Shown: piece by piece, positions 1-8,640 of the stretch
How the letters are laid out: each line of letters begins with the position of its first letter
Numbering within the stretch: the stretch's first letter is position 1
NCBI GenBank assembly: GCA_046051225.1
Contig: JBJOOR010000003.1
Coordinates: forward strand, 124,001 to 188,000
Direction: 5' to 3'
DNA: 64,000 nt
Origin: CAIODY01 sp046051225
Lineage (GTDB): Bacteria; Bacteroidota; Bacteroidia; Chitinophagales; CAIODY01
The notes under the pieces: model-generated
Database searches by the model: none
Seen by the model: only the letters and a program-made list of their open reading frames with translations
What the model was told of the DNA's origin: nothing
Position numbers and translations under genes: made by a program

Positions 1-480
1 TGTGGCTTTAATGATGATTGGATAACCAACTAATTTTGCTTCTTTTTTTCCTGCTTCAATACTATCAACCAAGCCACCGCTGCCCGGAATGCAAGGCACA
101 CCAGCTTTTATCATCGTATCTTTTGCAGTGATTTTATCTCCCATCTTACGAATCATTTCGGGGGTTGGTCCTATAAATTTGATACCGTATTGTGCACAGA
201 TTTCTGAAAATTTTGCATTCTCTGCCAAGAAACCATAGCCTGGATGAATCGCATCAGCATTAGTGATTTCAGCAGCAGCCATTATTTGCGGAATGTTCAA
301 ATACGAATCTTTGCCAGCAGGTTTGCCAATGCAAACGGCTTCGTCAGCAAAGCGAACGTGCAAACTTTCTTTATCAGCAGTGCTATAAACAGCCACTGTT
401 TTGATGCCCATTTCCTTACAAGTACGAATAATTCGAAGGGCTATTTCGCCACGATTGGCGATGAGGATTTTTTTAAACAT
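1..480 (-). CDS. accC: Acetyl-CoA carboxylase biotin carboxylase subunit, N-terminal part
   Basis: Biotin carboxylase performs the ATP-dependent carboxylation of biotin on AccB, the first half-reaction of malonyl-CoA synthesis. The reading frame starts with ATG at 480 (MFKKILIANRGEIALRI) and runs off the left window edge after 160 codons without a stop. The family N-terminus is clear: IANRGEIA, then HPGYGFLAEN, FIGPTPEMIRKMGDK and VPCIPGSGG, which lead into the ATP-grasp domain. It lies 84 bp downstream of accB on the same strand, the usual accBC order. The partner is strong support for the fatty-acid enzyme over pyruvate or propionyl-CoA carboxylase. The C-terminal two-thirds are outside the window. 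Confidence 0.95.
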   Translation of the reverse strand, partial: MFKKILIANRGEIALRIIRTCKEMGIKTVAVYSTADKESLHVRFADEAVCIGKPAGKDSYLNIPQIMAAAEITNADAIHPGYGFLAENAKFSEICAQYGIKFIGPTPEMIRKMGDKITAKDTMIKAGVPCIPGSGGLVDSIEAGKKEAKLVGYPIIIKAT

Positions 481-564
481 TTGATTGTATTAAGTATTAT
501 GTAATCAGGTATTAAGACAAAGCAATCATAATACTTTGTACTTGATACGTTGTACTAAAAAAAA

Positions 565-1026
565 TTATTCAATCACGAACAGCGGTTGATCAAACTCTAC
601 TGGCGAAGCATCATCGGCTACAACTTTTACAATAGTACCATCCATTTCGCATTCAATTTCGTTGAATAATTTCATGGCTTCAATAATGCAAATTACTTGT
701 CCTTTTTTTACTTTATCGCCTGGTTTTACAAAAGCTGGTTTATCAGGTCCAGCACTGCGATAGAAAGTACCAACCATTGGTGCCTTAATCACCGTGCCTT
801 TATCGGCTACAGGCACAGCAGCCACAGGTGCTGGTGCAGCAGCTACTTGCGGAGCAGCCACAGGTGCAGTTTGTATAGCTACAGGCGCAGCACTCACAGT
901 AGTAACTATGGTTTCTCTTTCTTTAGTTTTTAAATTAATTTTAAAATCATTTCTTTCAATACCTAATTCACCAAGATTAGATTTATCGAAAATTTTAATT
1001 AGCTCTTGAATTTCTTTAATGTCCAT
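565..1026 (-). CDS. accB: Biotin carboxyl carrier protein of acetyl-CoA carboxylase
   Basis: 153 residues, a normal length for BCCP. The protein carries the covalently bound biotin that shuttles CO2 between AccC and the carboxyltransferase. An N-terminal helical segment (residues 1-40) is followed by an Ala/Pro/Val-rich flexible linker (about 45-75). The biotinyl domain contains IIEAMKLFNEIE, with biotinylation expected on Lys119. The AMK motif and the thumb-like insertion are typical of AccB rather than of lipoyl proteins. It is upstream of accC on the same strand. A TATATTCG sequence about 40 bp upstream resembles the phylum's -7 element, so an accBC promoter is plausible in the 204-bp gap after truA. 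Confidence 0.97.
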   Translation of the reverse strand: MDIKEIQELIKIFDKSNLGELGIERNDFKINLKTKERETIVTTVSAAPVAIQTAPVAAPQVAAAPAPVAAVPVADKGTVIKAPMVGTFYRSAGPDKPAFVKPGDKVKKGQVICIIEAMKLFNEIECEMDGTIVKVVADDASPVEFDQPLFVIE

Positions 1027-1230
1027 GTTAAATTTTTTTTGAAATTTGATTTGCGAATATACAGTTTTGAATTAATTAAGAGAAAAATTTAGCAAAGAAC
1101 TTAAGGTTGCAGATAATTTAATGGCTACCGATATAAAGGTATTTTATGGCAAATGTTTTTATTTATATCTTGTAGTTTTACTAATCAGTATGTAGCAATT
1201 CTTTATAAAATACTTGCTAAAATAAAAAAA

Positions 1231-1989
1231 TTACAATATTGGAAAATTGTAAAACCCTTCAGGGTAGCGTACTTCGGTAAGATATAAAGCACAACCTGGC
1301 ACAGCAAAACTTACTTTTGGTTTGTTTTTAGTAGCTACCACTTCTTTAAATTCATCTACTGAATAAATTCCTCTTCCTGCTTTTATCATAGTGCCTACTA
1401 AGCCTTTAATCATGCCTCGTAAATATCTATCGGCTTTAATGGTAAATAAAATAGAATCCTTATCAGGCATTGTCCATTCGGCAAAATCTATTCTGCAAAA
1501 TGTAGTTTTATTATCTGCTTTTCGCTTACAAAAAGCTTCATAATCATGGTATGATGTTAGGCTTTTAGCACACTCATTCATCACTTCCAAATTCAATCTA
1601 CCATAATGAAAATAGTAGGAACGATTATATAAGTAAGGATTTTTTTCGTAGTGAATCAGGTATTGATATTCACGTTGTATAGCATCAAATCGGGTATGAA
1701 AATTATCAGGTACTTGTCTTAGGTTTTTAACTGCAATATCAGGAGGTAGCATGAAATTTAATCGACGTATAAAATCTTTTGGCAACTCTACTTCACTATC
1801 AAAATGAGCATAGGTTTGTTTTATATGAACACCAGAATCGGTGCGGCTTGCACCTACTAAAATCATTTTTTGCTGATACAATGTAGAAACATTTTTTTCT
1901 AATAATTCTTGCACACTAATAGCATTGGGTTGGTTTTGCCAACCATGATAATTAGTACCATCAAATGCTATTTCGATTACGTATCGCAA
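1231..1989 (-). CDS. truA: tRNA pseudouridine(38-40) synthase
   Basis: 252 residues, typical of TruA, which isomerises uridines 38-40 in the anticodon stem of many tRNAs. The catalytic aspartate is Asp51 in the conserved GASRTDSGVH motif. The N-terminal IAFDGTNYHGWQNQP and the RREYQYLI-type region (REYQYLIHYEKNPY) are also family hallmarks. The gene is on the same strand as accBC but 204 bp upstream of accB, so co-transcription is uncertain. The start ATG at 1989 fits the family N-terminus exactly. Confidence 0.95.
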   Translation of the reverse strand: MRYVIEIAFDGTNYHGWQNQPNAISVQELLEKNVSTLYQQKMILVGASRTDSGVHIKQTYAHFDSEVELPKDFIRRLNFMLPPDIAVKNLRQVPDNFHTRFDAIQREYQYLIHYEKNPYLYNRSYYFHYGRLNLEVMNECAKSLTSYHDYEAFCKRKADNKTTFCRIDFAEWTMPDKDSILFTIKADRYLRGMIKGLVGTMIKAGRGIYSVDEFKEVVATKNKPKVSFAVPGCALYLTEVRYPEGFYNFPIL

Positions 1990-2081
1990 ATTATTAAAAC
2001 AGATTTAGAAAAAAATTGACTAAATACTTTTTAGAAATGCCTTTCATTCTTAAATATCTATGTGTTTAAAAAAGAAAAAAC

Positions 2082-3278
2082 TTATTTCAAATTTTCATAC
2101 ACAATTGCAACTCCTTGCCCTACACCTACACACATAGTAGCAGCACCGTATTTTCCGTTTCGTTTTTTCAATTCATGTAATAATGTTGTTGAAATTCTTG
2201 CACCACTGCAACCCAACGGATGCCCCAATGCAATAGCTCCACCATTTACATTTACTTTCGAAATATCTAAATTCAAATCACGAATACAAGCAATACTTTG
2301 CGAAGCAAATGCTTCATTTAATTCAATTAAATCTAAATCGTTGGTAGTAATACCTGCACGTTTCAAAGCCTTTTGCATAGCAGGGATAGGACCAACGCCC
2401 ATAATGGCAGGGTCAACGCCAGCAGCCGCAACGCTTACCATTCGTGCCATTGGTATAAGATTATATTTCTTCAACATATCTTCATTGCATAATAATAAAG
2501 CCGCAGCACCATCATTCACACCGCTGCTGTTGCCTGCTGTTACACTTCCGTCTTTTTTAAATGCAGGTTTTAAGTTAGATAAAGCTTCCATCGAGCTTAA
2601 TCTTGGATGCTCATCTTTATTAAAATCAATTTCAGATTTTCCTTGTTTTACTTTTATGCTTACTAATTCTTCTGCAAAACGATTAGCCTCGTGTGCAGCT
2701 TGATATTTTTGCTGCGAAGCAAATGCAAATTCATCTTGTTCTTGCCTAGAAATTTTCCATTGCGCTGCTACATTTTCAGCCGTTTCGCCCATTGCAAATG
2801 GATGATATAATGCCGACAAATTTTTATTCGTAAATCTCCAACCTATTGTAGTATCATACATTTCAGGCGTTCTGCCAAATGCTGTTTCAGATTTTGCCAT
2901 TACAAAAGGCGCTCTGGTCATGCTTTCTGTTCCGCCTGCTATGTAGGCATTTCCATCGCCAATGCTGATAGCACGATACGAATCCATGATGGCTTGTAAA
3001 CCACTAGCGCATAATCTATTCACTGTATTGCCCGATACCGTAACTGGCAAACCTGCCAACAAAGCCGCCATACGAGCTACATTTCTATTGTCTTCGCCTG
3101 CTTGATTAGCTGCGCCTAATATTACTTCTTCTAATTCATTTACATCAAACGAAGGATTGCGTTTTACTAATTCTTTAATAACCGTAGCTACTAAATCATC
3201 AGGACGAACTGAACTTAATGTACCACCATATTTACCAATTGGGCTGCGCAATGCATCAACTATATAAACTGCTTGCAT
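2082..3278 (-). CDS. Acetyl-CoA acyltransferase (thiolase), beta-ketoadipyl-CoA/PaaJ-like
   Basis: A 398-residue thiolase that would cleave a 3-oxoacyl-CoA with CoA to acetyl-CoA plus a shortened acyl-CoA. The acylated nucleophile is Cys90 (VNRLCASGLQA). The C-terminal catalytic His lies in GGAIALGHPLGCSGAR and the second Cys in MCVGVGQG. The MYDTTIGWRF segment resembles PcaF/PaaJ thiolases, which act on 3-oxoadipyl-CoA and 3-oxo-5,6-dehydrosuberyl-CoA. The gene diverges from paaABC across 142 bp, so a role as the terminal thiolase of phenylacetate degradation is the best inference. Generic fatty-acid beta-oxidation is the alternative. No paaG, paaH or paaZ gene is next to it. Confidence 0.9.
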   Translation of the reverse strand: MQAVYIVDALRSPIGKYGGTLSSVRPDDLVATVIKELVKRNPSFDVNELEEVILGAANQAGEDNRNVARMAALLAGLPVTVSGNTVNRLCASGLQAIMDSYRAISIGDGNAYIAGGTESMTRAPFVMAKSETAFGRTPEMYDTTIGWRFTNKNLSALYHPFAMGETAENVAAQWKISRQEQDEFAFASQQKYQAAHEANRFAEELVSIKVKQGKSEIDFNKDEHPRLSSMEALSNLKPAFKKDGSVTAGNSSGVNDGAAALLLCNEDMLKKYNLIPMARMVSVAAAGVDPAIMGVGPIPAMQKALKRAGITTNDLDLIELNEAFASQSIACIRDLNLDISKVNVNGGAIALGHPLGCSGARISTTLLHELKKRNGKYGAATMCVGVGQGVAIVYENLK

Positions 3279-3389
3279 ATTTATTTTTTTTAGAATTGCA
3301 AAAGTAAAAGAATTCTTGTTCTACTTATAGTTGTCAATCATAAATGATTCAACTACAGTTTTACTAATTATTTTTAAACTGAATTTTAT

Positions 3390-3397
3390 TATCTTTG
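3390..3397 (+). promoter_or_regulatory. Bacteroidota -7 promoter element for paaA
   Basis: TATCTTTG matches the phylum's TAnnTTTG -7 consensus and lies 23 bp upstream of the paaA ATG. This supports starting translation at 3421 and not at an upstream in-frame codon. The divergent thiolase gene begins at 3278, so regulatory sites for both would be in 3279-3420. No clear operator palindrome was seen there. Confidence 0.6.
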
Positions 3398-3420
3398 TTT
3401 CAACTACTAAAATATTTTTT

Positions 3421-4410
3421 ATGTACGGAAATGCATCTGTTGATTTAGACGAAAAAAAGAAATCAAATCCTATCGAAGGCGAAGACCCGATTAAGTTGGC
3501 CGAATTTGAAGCTCGAATCACTCGAGGCGAAAAAATTGAACCGCAAGATTGGATGCCAAAAGAATATCGCCGTCAGCTTACTCGTATGATTGAGCAACAT
3601 GCACACAGCGAAGTAATTGGCGCATTACCCGAAGGCACTTGGATTACAAGAGCGCCAAGTTTCAAACGTAAATTAGCCCTAATAGCAAAAGTGCAAGATG
3701 AAATTGGTCATGCACATTTATTGTATAATGCTGCCGAAACATTAGGCAAAAGCCGTGAAGCAATGATTAATGATTTATTAAGTGGCAAAAGTAAATACAG
3801 CAATGTGTTTAATTATCCAGCTTTAACATGGGCTGATGTAACTGTGATAGGGTTTTTAATTGATGGTGCCGCCATCGTTAATCAAGTAATTAATGCAAAA
3901 GGTTCGTATGGTCCTTATTGCCGTGCTTTAGAAAGAATTTGTTATGAAGAATCTTTTCATTTAAAACAGGGTCATGAAGCTTTGGTATATTTAGCTACAG
4001 GTACAACCGAACAAAGAGCCATGTTGCAAGAAGCTTTAAACCGTTGGTACAAGCCTATTATACACTTTTTTGGACCAAGCGATAAAGCAAGTGTTCATAG
4101 CGATTTGTTGATGAAATGGAAAATAAAAATGGCAAGCAATGATGATATGCGAAATCAATTTCTTGACCAATACGTTCCAAAAATTCGTGAATTAGGATTA
4201 GATTTTCCTGACCCAAAACTGAATAAAAATGCGGATGGCGTTTGGGAATTTAGCGACCCCGATTGGAATGAATTTTATGAAGTAATAAAAGGCAATGGCC
4301 CTTGTAATGCTGAACGTTTAGCTGTTCGTCGTTGGGCTGAAGAGCATGGAAGATGGGTACGTAAAGCATTAATGAATCCAAATCAAAAACAAGTGGTGCC
4401 ATTATCTTAA
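3421..4410 (+). CDS. paaA: 1,2-phenylacetyl-CoA epoxidase subunit PaaA
   Basis: 329 residues from ATG 3421. This is the catalytic di-iron subunit of the ring 1,2-phenylacetyl-CoA epoxidase, which epoxidises the CoA-activated aromatic ring. Ferritin-like helices carry the iron ligands, including the DEIGH motif near residues 93-97 and the CYEESFH motif near residues 175-185. EGTWITRAPSFKRK and WADVTVIGFLIDGAA are characteristic PaaA stretches. An in-frame upstream extension to 3331 would start before the -7 promoter element and is not believed. paaB and paaC follow on the same strand, so the complex is encoded as a unit. The reductase paaE and maturation gene paaD are not in this window. Confidence 0.95.
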   Translation: MYGNASVDLDEKKKSNPIEGEDPIKLAEFEARITRGEKIEPQDWMPKEYRRQLTRMIEQHAHSEVIGALPEGTWITRAPSFKRKLALIAKVQDEIGHAHLLYNAAETLGKSREAMINDLLSGKSKYSNVFNYPALTWADVTVIGFLIDGAAIVNQVINAKGSYGPYCRALERICYEESFHLKQGHEALVYLATGTTEQRAMLQEALNRWYKPIIHFFGPSDKASVHSDLLMKWKIKMASNDDMRNQFLDQYVPKIRELGLDFPDPKLNKNADGVWEFSDPDWNEFYEVIKGNGPCNAERLAVRRWAEEHGRWVRKALMNPNQKQVVPLS

Positions 4411-4454
4411 ACAATAAACAATAACACGATTTGAAAATTTGCCAATGTTTTTTC

Positions 4455-4486
4455 ATTAGCAAATTAGCAGATTAGCAAATTAGCAA
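4455..4486 (+). repeat. 8-bp tandem repeat (ATTAGCAA, four units) before paaB
   Basis: Four consecutive units of ATTAGCAA, one with a terminal G, occupy the paaA-paaB gap and end 5 bp before the paaB start codon at 4492. The array is where a ribosome would bind. Changes in unit number would alter the leader between the two subunits. Confidence 0.85.
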
Positions 4487-4491
4487 ATTGA

Positions 4492-4851
4492 ATGCAATCA
4501 TTTGACCCAAGAGTAAATAGAATAAAAGTAATTGAAGAAAAAACCGAAATGAATCCAGGCGAAGCTTGGGAACCGTATGAAGTTTTTCATCAAAAAAAAC
4601 GTGGCGACCATCATATTCATGTTGGCAGTGTACATGCACCAAATGCTGCACAGGCATTGCTTTTTGCAAAAGAGCAATATGCCCGTAGACAAAAATGTAG
4701 CAATATGTGGGTGGTAAAAACAGATGATGTAACTTCATTTAGCTATGATGATGCGGATATTTTCGAAACAGCTATTGATAAAGAATATCGTGAAGCTTAT
4801 GGCTTTAAAGTAAGAGATAAAATAAACGCTTATAAAAAAGAAAATCTTTAA
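4492..4851 (+). CDS. paaB: 1,2-phenylacetyl-CoA epoxidase subunit PaaB
   Basis: 119 residues, a little longer than most PaaB proteins. PaaB is a small non-catalytic subunit that bridges PaaA-PaaC heterodimers in the epoxidase complex. The core WEPYEVFHQKKRGDHHIHVG, the AALLFAKEQYARR-like segment and LWVVKTDD-like NMWVVKTDD are family hallmarks. The start ATG at 4492 follows the 8-bp tandem repeat directly. The stop at 4851 lies just before the paaC start, which indicates translational coupling. Confidence 0.95.
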   Translation: MQSFDPRVNRIKVIEEKTEMNPGEAWEPYEVFHQKKRGDHHIHVGSVHAPNAAQALLFAKEQYARRQKCSNMWVVKTDDVTSFSYDDADIFETAIDKEYREAYGFKVRDKINAYKKENL

Positions 4852-4854
4852 TTG

Positions 4855-5613
4855 ATGAACAAGTCGTTATATAATTTCATTTTAAAAACAGCGGATGACT
4901 GTTTTGTATTAGGACACAGAAACAGCGAATGGACTGGCTTAGGGCCATTTATGGAAGAAGATATTTCGTTTGCAAGTATGGCGCAAGATAAAATTGGTCA
5001 TGCTTGGATGATGTATAAAATGTTGTTTGCTGAAAATGCTGAAGACGAAGCAGAAAAAATTGCATTTCGCAGAAATGAAAAAGAATTTACTTCTTGTCAT
5101 TTAGTTGAAATGCCAATTGGCGAATATGATTTTAGTTTGATGCGTCATTTTTTATTTGATCATGCCGATCAATTACGCTACGAAACATTGATGACCAGTA
5201 GTTTTGAACCATTGGCTCATTTTGCAAAAAAATTTAAAGGCGAATTAAAATTTCATACCATGCATGCCGATACATTTATATTGCAATTAGGCAATGGCAA
5301 TGAAGAAAGCAAAGCACGAATGCAATCTGCATTAAATGAATGTATGCCATTGGCATTAGGAATTTTTGAATCGTACGATGGTGAGAATGAAATTGTAGCT
5401 GAAAAAATATTTATTTCAGAAAAAGAATTACAGAAAAATTGGTTAGCCAAAATTTCACCGATTATAGAACAAGCTGGTTTAAAAATGCCTGATTTATCAA
5501 GTATTCAACCTGTATATGGTGGCAGAAAAGGTTATCACAGCGAACATTTAAAGCCATTGCTTAATGAAATGAGAGAAGTAGTAAACCAATTTCCAGAAGC
5601 TACACAGTGGTAA
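4855..5613 (+). CDS. paaC: 1,2-phenylacetyl-CoA epoxidase subunit PaaC
   Basis: 252 residues from ATG 4855; a TTG three bases earlier abuts the paaB stop and is a less likely start. PaaC is the inactive ferritin-like structural partner of PaaA. The N-terminus (LYNFILKTADDCFVLGHRNSEW), the SMAQDKIGHAWMMYKML segment and FHTMHAD fit the family. A strong hairpin-plus-T-tract terminator at 5616-5648 ends the transcript directly after this gene. The local Paa unit is therefore only ABC; the PaaD, PaaE and downstream enzymes must be encoded elsewhere or be absent. Confidence 0.94.
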   Translation: MNKSLYNFILKTADDCFVLGHRNSEWTGLGPFMEEDISFASMAQDKIGHAWMMYKMLFAENAEDEAEKIAFRRNEKEFTSCHLVEMPIGEYDFSLMRHFLFDHADQLRYETLMTSSFEPLAHFAKKFKGELKFHTMHADTFILQLGNGNEESKARMQSALNECMPLALGIFESYDGENEIVAEKIFISEKELQKNWLAKISPIIEQAGLKMPDLSSIQPVYGGRKGYHSEHLKPLLNEMREVVNQFPEATQW

Positions 5614-5615
5614 AT

Positions 5616-5648
5616 AAAAAAGCCTTCAGAAATTCTGAAGGCTTTTTT
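5616..5648. terminator. Bidirectional rho-independent terminator
   Basis: A near-perfect 33-bp palindrome: 16-bp arms 5616-5631 and 5633-5648 around one base, with the stem core AGCCTTCAGAA flanked by A6 and T6. It lies between the convergent paaC and the outer-membrane gene at 5670-6410, so it can serve both. Confidence 0.93.
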
Positions 5649-5669
5649 ATTGATTAATCATTTTTACAA

Positions 5670-6410
5670 TTAATTTTTCCCTAATGCTAAGCCAATATTA
5701 GCTCCTAAAATAAATCCGATACCATTAAAATATCTATCGGCTGCGCCGCCCATGCCTTTAAAATATTTTCCATCAGGCGATGTAAAAAATAAACCACTGC
5801 CCATATAAAAATCACAAGCAATTTTTGATTTAGAAACAAATTGATTGCCTACTAAAATACCTGCACCTCCACCATTGATAAATGGCGATTCGGTTTTTGA
5901 TGTATAATTAGAATATTGATAGTTTTGTACAGAGTAAGTATAAGTTGAATTAAAAGTAGCCATTTTATAAAAACCATAAAAACCACCATAAAAGCCTTGC
6001 GGCGCTTTATCAGCAAAATAATAACGGTATTGCAATTCTAACATGGCATCAAATAAATTTCGAACCGAGCCTGAACTTGTACCAAACAATCCTACAGATT
6101 GATTATATGTACTTTTATCATAAGTATAAAATCCGCTTTGATCGGCAAAGCCAATACGAACATTAGTTTTGATAGATGTATTTTCAGTTAATCTACGCTC
6201 CATACCCAATTTAAAATTGCCTGCAATAGCCGCCAATGGATAAAAACAAAATATTTTATCGGGATAAATTAATTTGTTTATCGGCTTTTTATACTTTCTA
6301 TATACAATTTGTTCATCGTCGGTTTGTGCCTCATCGCTTTGATGTTTTTGAGCAAATGCAGATGCACCAAACAATAATAAAGTGGCGAAAAAGAGAATCG
6401 ATTTTTTCAT
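5670..6410 (-). CDS. Predicted outer-membrane beta-barrel protein, function unknown
   Basis: 246 residues with a clear Sec signal peptide (KKSILFFATLLLFGASAFAQ). The mature part is rich in alternating aromatic and polar strands, for example GFYGGFYGFYKMATF, and ends in a strand-like segment (FILGANIGLALGKN). It has a basic, acidic-flanked stretch near residues 27-45 before the barrel-like region. It resembles the generic DUF3575-like small barrels of Bacteroidota, but I do not recognise a specific family. It converges with paaC across a shared terminator and has no obvious functional partner. Confidence 0.7.
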   Translation of the reverse strand: MKKSILFFATLLLFGASAFAQKHQSDEAQTDDEQIVYRKYKKPINKLIYPDKIFCFYPLAAIAGNFKLGMERRLTENTSIKTNVRIGFADQSGFYTYDKSTYNQSVGLFGTSSGSVRNLFDAMLELQYRYYFADKAPQGFYGGFYGFYKMATFNSTYTYSVQNYQYSNYTSKTESPFINGGGAGILVGNQFVSKSKIACDFYMGSGLFFTSPDGKYFKGMGGAADRYFNGIGFILGANIGLALGKN

Positions 6411-6483
6411 AAACTAAAATTTTATTTTAAGTAAAGTTAATAAATTGTAAACGATAGACTTATAAAAATATGATAAGTTTAAA

Positions 6484-8355
6484 TTATTTGTCAAACATTT
6501 TTTCTACTTCATCTAATTTCTGAATAATAAATGTAAGCCTGCCACTTGGCGATGCATAAGGCTTTTCGCAAGCAAATAATTCATCTACTAATAATTTCAT
6601 TTCTTTATTACTTAATTGTGTGCCCCATTTTACAGCCGATTGTTTTGCCATGGCTTTCGAAATTGTTTCTCGTTGATTTAATTTTAATTCCAAATTTTCT
6701 TTCAACTGATTTAATAAATATTGCACAGCTTGTTTTTCATTCAAGCTCGATTTCATTTCGGCTGGTACGCCATGAATAATAAATGTATCGGCACCAAATT
6801 CTTGAATATCAAAACCCAATAAATTTACATCGGGCAATATTTCTTTTAGTAAAACAGAATCTTGTCGACTCAATTCTATTTTGACAGGAAACAATTGATG
6901 TTGCGATGCTTTTTGTTGTAAATTAATGTACGATAAATATTTTTCATACAATATTCTTTCATGCGCCGCTTGTTGATCAATCAACATAAACCCACTTTTT
7001 ATGGGCGATAAAATATAGCGCTGATGCAATTGAATCATCAGCTGTTCGGCAAATTGCGGTGTATCAGTTAATTGCAATTGCGATGAATCGTTGGCTGATG
7101 ATGAACCCGAAAATTTTGAAACAAAAGTTTGCTCATTTGTTTCTTCTTGTTGCTCTGTTTGTTTTAAGCCTTGGTATAATTGTTCCCAATTTTTTATGTT
7201 ATCATCATTTCGTTTTTGCTCTTCAATGGGTATTATTGGGCGAAAATAATGTGAATTAGAATCAAAACTAACTACATTATTATCAGATGATTTATGAGCA
7301 CTTCTGTTGTAACCTTCTAATCTTGTAAAAGATGTTTCCTGATTAAAATCTAACGAAGGTGTAATACTAAATTGCCCCAAAGCCTTTTTCACAGCCGAGT
7401 TTAAAAAGCTGTATACTATTTTATCATCTTCAAATTTTATTTCTTGTTTGGTTGGATGCACATTAATATCAATCCTTGCAGGGTCTAATTCAATAAATAA
7501 AACATATAATGGAAATGAATCTTTTTGTAGCAATTGCGAATAATTAATATTCACGGCATGATTCAAATAGCTGCTTTTTATAAATCTTTTATTTACAAAA
7601 AAGAATTGTTCGCCACGGCTTTTCTTTGCACTATCGGGCGTTCCAACAAACCCTGTAATATCGCATACTGATGTTTCTTCTTGTACGGGCACTAATTTTT
7701 CTTTGTATGCATTGCCAAACAAAGCAACAATGCGCTGTTTCAAATTGCCTTGTGGCAAATTAAAAATTTCGGTACCATTATTATTCAGATTAAAATTTAT
7801 TTGCGGATGGGCTAATGCAATGCGCTGAAATTCATCAATAATATTTTTTAATTCGGTAGTATTCGATTTTAAAAACTGACGACGAGCAGGCACATTAAAA
7901 AATAAATTTTTTACCGCAATGCTTGTTCCTACAGGTGTTTGACAAGGCTCTTGTATTTTTACTTCGCAGCCTTCGTTTAAAATAAATACACCAGTTTCAT
8001 CATCGGCTTTTCGGGTTTTTAATTCAACCTGCGCCACAGCTGCAATAGATGCCATGGCTTCGCCTCTAAAACCCATGGTGGTTATTTTAAATAAATCATC
8101 AATCGATTTTATTTTTGATGTAGCATGGCGTTCAAAACACATTCGGGCATCCATATCACTCATGCCGCTGCCATTATCAATTACTTGAATTAATTGTTTG
8201 CCAGCATCTTTTACAATCAATTTAATAGTAGTAGCGCCTGCATCAATGCTGTTTTCCATTAATTCTTTTACAGCCGATGATGGACGCTGAATTACTTCGC
8301 CAGCAGCTATTTGGTTGGCAATGTTATCTGGTAAAAGATTAATAATATCGGGCAT
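6484..8355 (-). CDS. mutL: DNA mismatch repair protein MutL
   Basis: 623 residues. MutL couples MutS mismatch recognition to strand nicking or excision. The N-terminal GHKL ATPase motifs are intact: KELMENSIDAGAT, DNGSGM and TMGFRGEAMASIAAV. A linker at about 330-430 precedes the C-terminal dimerisation domain. The endonuclease motif position reads DQQAAHERILYE in place of DQHA(x2)E(x4)E. The usual CPHGR zinc-ligand position reads SPSGR. The metal site therefore looks altered, although the Asp and Glu residues remain. A perfect inverted repeat at 8395-8418 lies 40 bp upstream of the start. Confidence 0.96.
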   Translation of the reverse strand: MPDIINLLPDNIANQIAAGEVIQRPSSAVKELMENSIDAGATTIKLIVKDAGKQLIQVIDNGSGMSDMDARMCFERHATSKIKSIDDLFKITTMGFRGEAMASIAAVAQVELKTRKADDETGVFILNEGCEVKIQEPCQTPVGTSIAVKNLFFNVPARRQFLKSNTTELKNIIDEFQRIALAHPQINFNLNNNGTEIFNLPQGNLKQRIVALFGNAYKEKLVPVQEETSVCDITGFVGTPDSAKKSRGEQFFFVNKRFIKSSYLNHAVNINYSQLLQKDSFPLYVLFIELDPARIDINVHPTKQEIKFEDDKIVYSFLNSAVKKALGQFSITPSLDFNQETSFTRLEGYNRSAHKSSDNNVVSFDSNSHYFRPIIPIEEQKRNDDNIKNWEQLYQGLKQTEQQEETNEQTFVSKFSGSSSANDSSQLQLTDTPQFAEQLMIQLHQRYILSPIKSGFMLIDQQAAHERILYEKYLSYINLQQKASQHQLFPVKIELSRQDSVLLKEILPDVNLLGFDIQEFGADTFIIHGVPAEMKSSLNEKQAVQYLLNQLKENLELKLNQRETISKAMAKQSAVKWGTQLSNKEMKLLVDELFACEKPYASPSGRLTFIIQKLDEVEKMFDK

Positions 8356-8394
8356 GAATTAAAATTGGTAGGACGAAAATACAAATTGTGCTGT

Positions 8395-8418
8395 AACATT
8401 GTATGAGCATACAATGTT
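8395..8418. repeat. Perfect 11-bp inverted repeat upstream of mutL
   Basis: AACATTGTATG and its exact complement CATACAATGTT are separated by two bases (AG). There is no T-tract, so it is a less convincing terminator than the others in the window. It is 40-63 bp upstream of the mutL start, in the promoter zone of that gene, and could be an operator. Confidence 0.75.
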
Positions 8419-8640
8419 TATCCTAATTGTCTTCGCTATTTAGAGTTAGATTAAAAAAAATAATGGTTATAAATAAATTTTGCAGTTATAAAATACTTGA
8501 TTAAACCATTTTACTGCTTTTAAAAAAACATTGCTACAAGCCAGCCATCTGTAAAAATTAATCTGTTATGAATTTGAAATAAAAGGAAGTTTACCAAAAA
8601 AAGCATATCATTTTAATTTTAATCAACCCCGAAAATTAAT

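Noticed and set aside
2062..2703. 213-codon plus-strand open frame
   Set aside because: Antisense shadow of the thiolase gene, which has all catalytic motifs intact.
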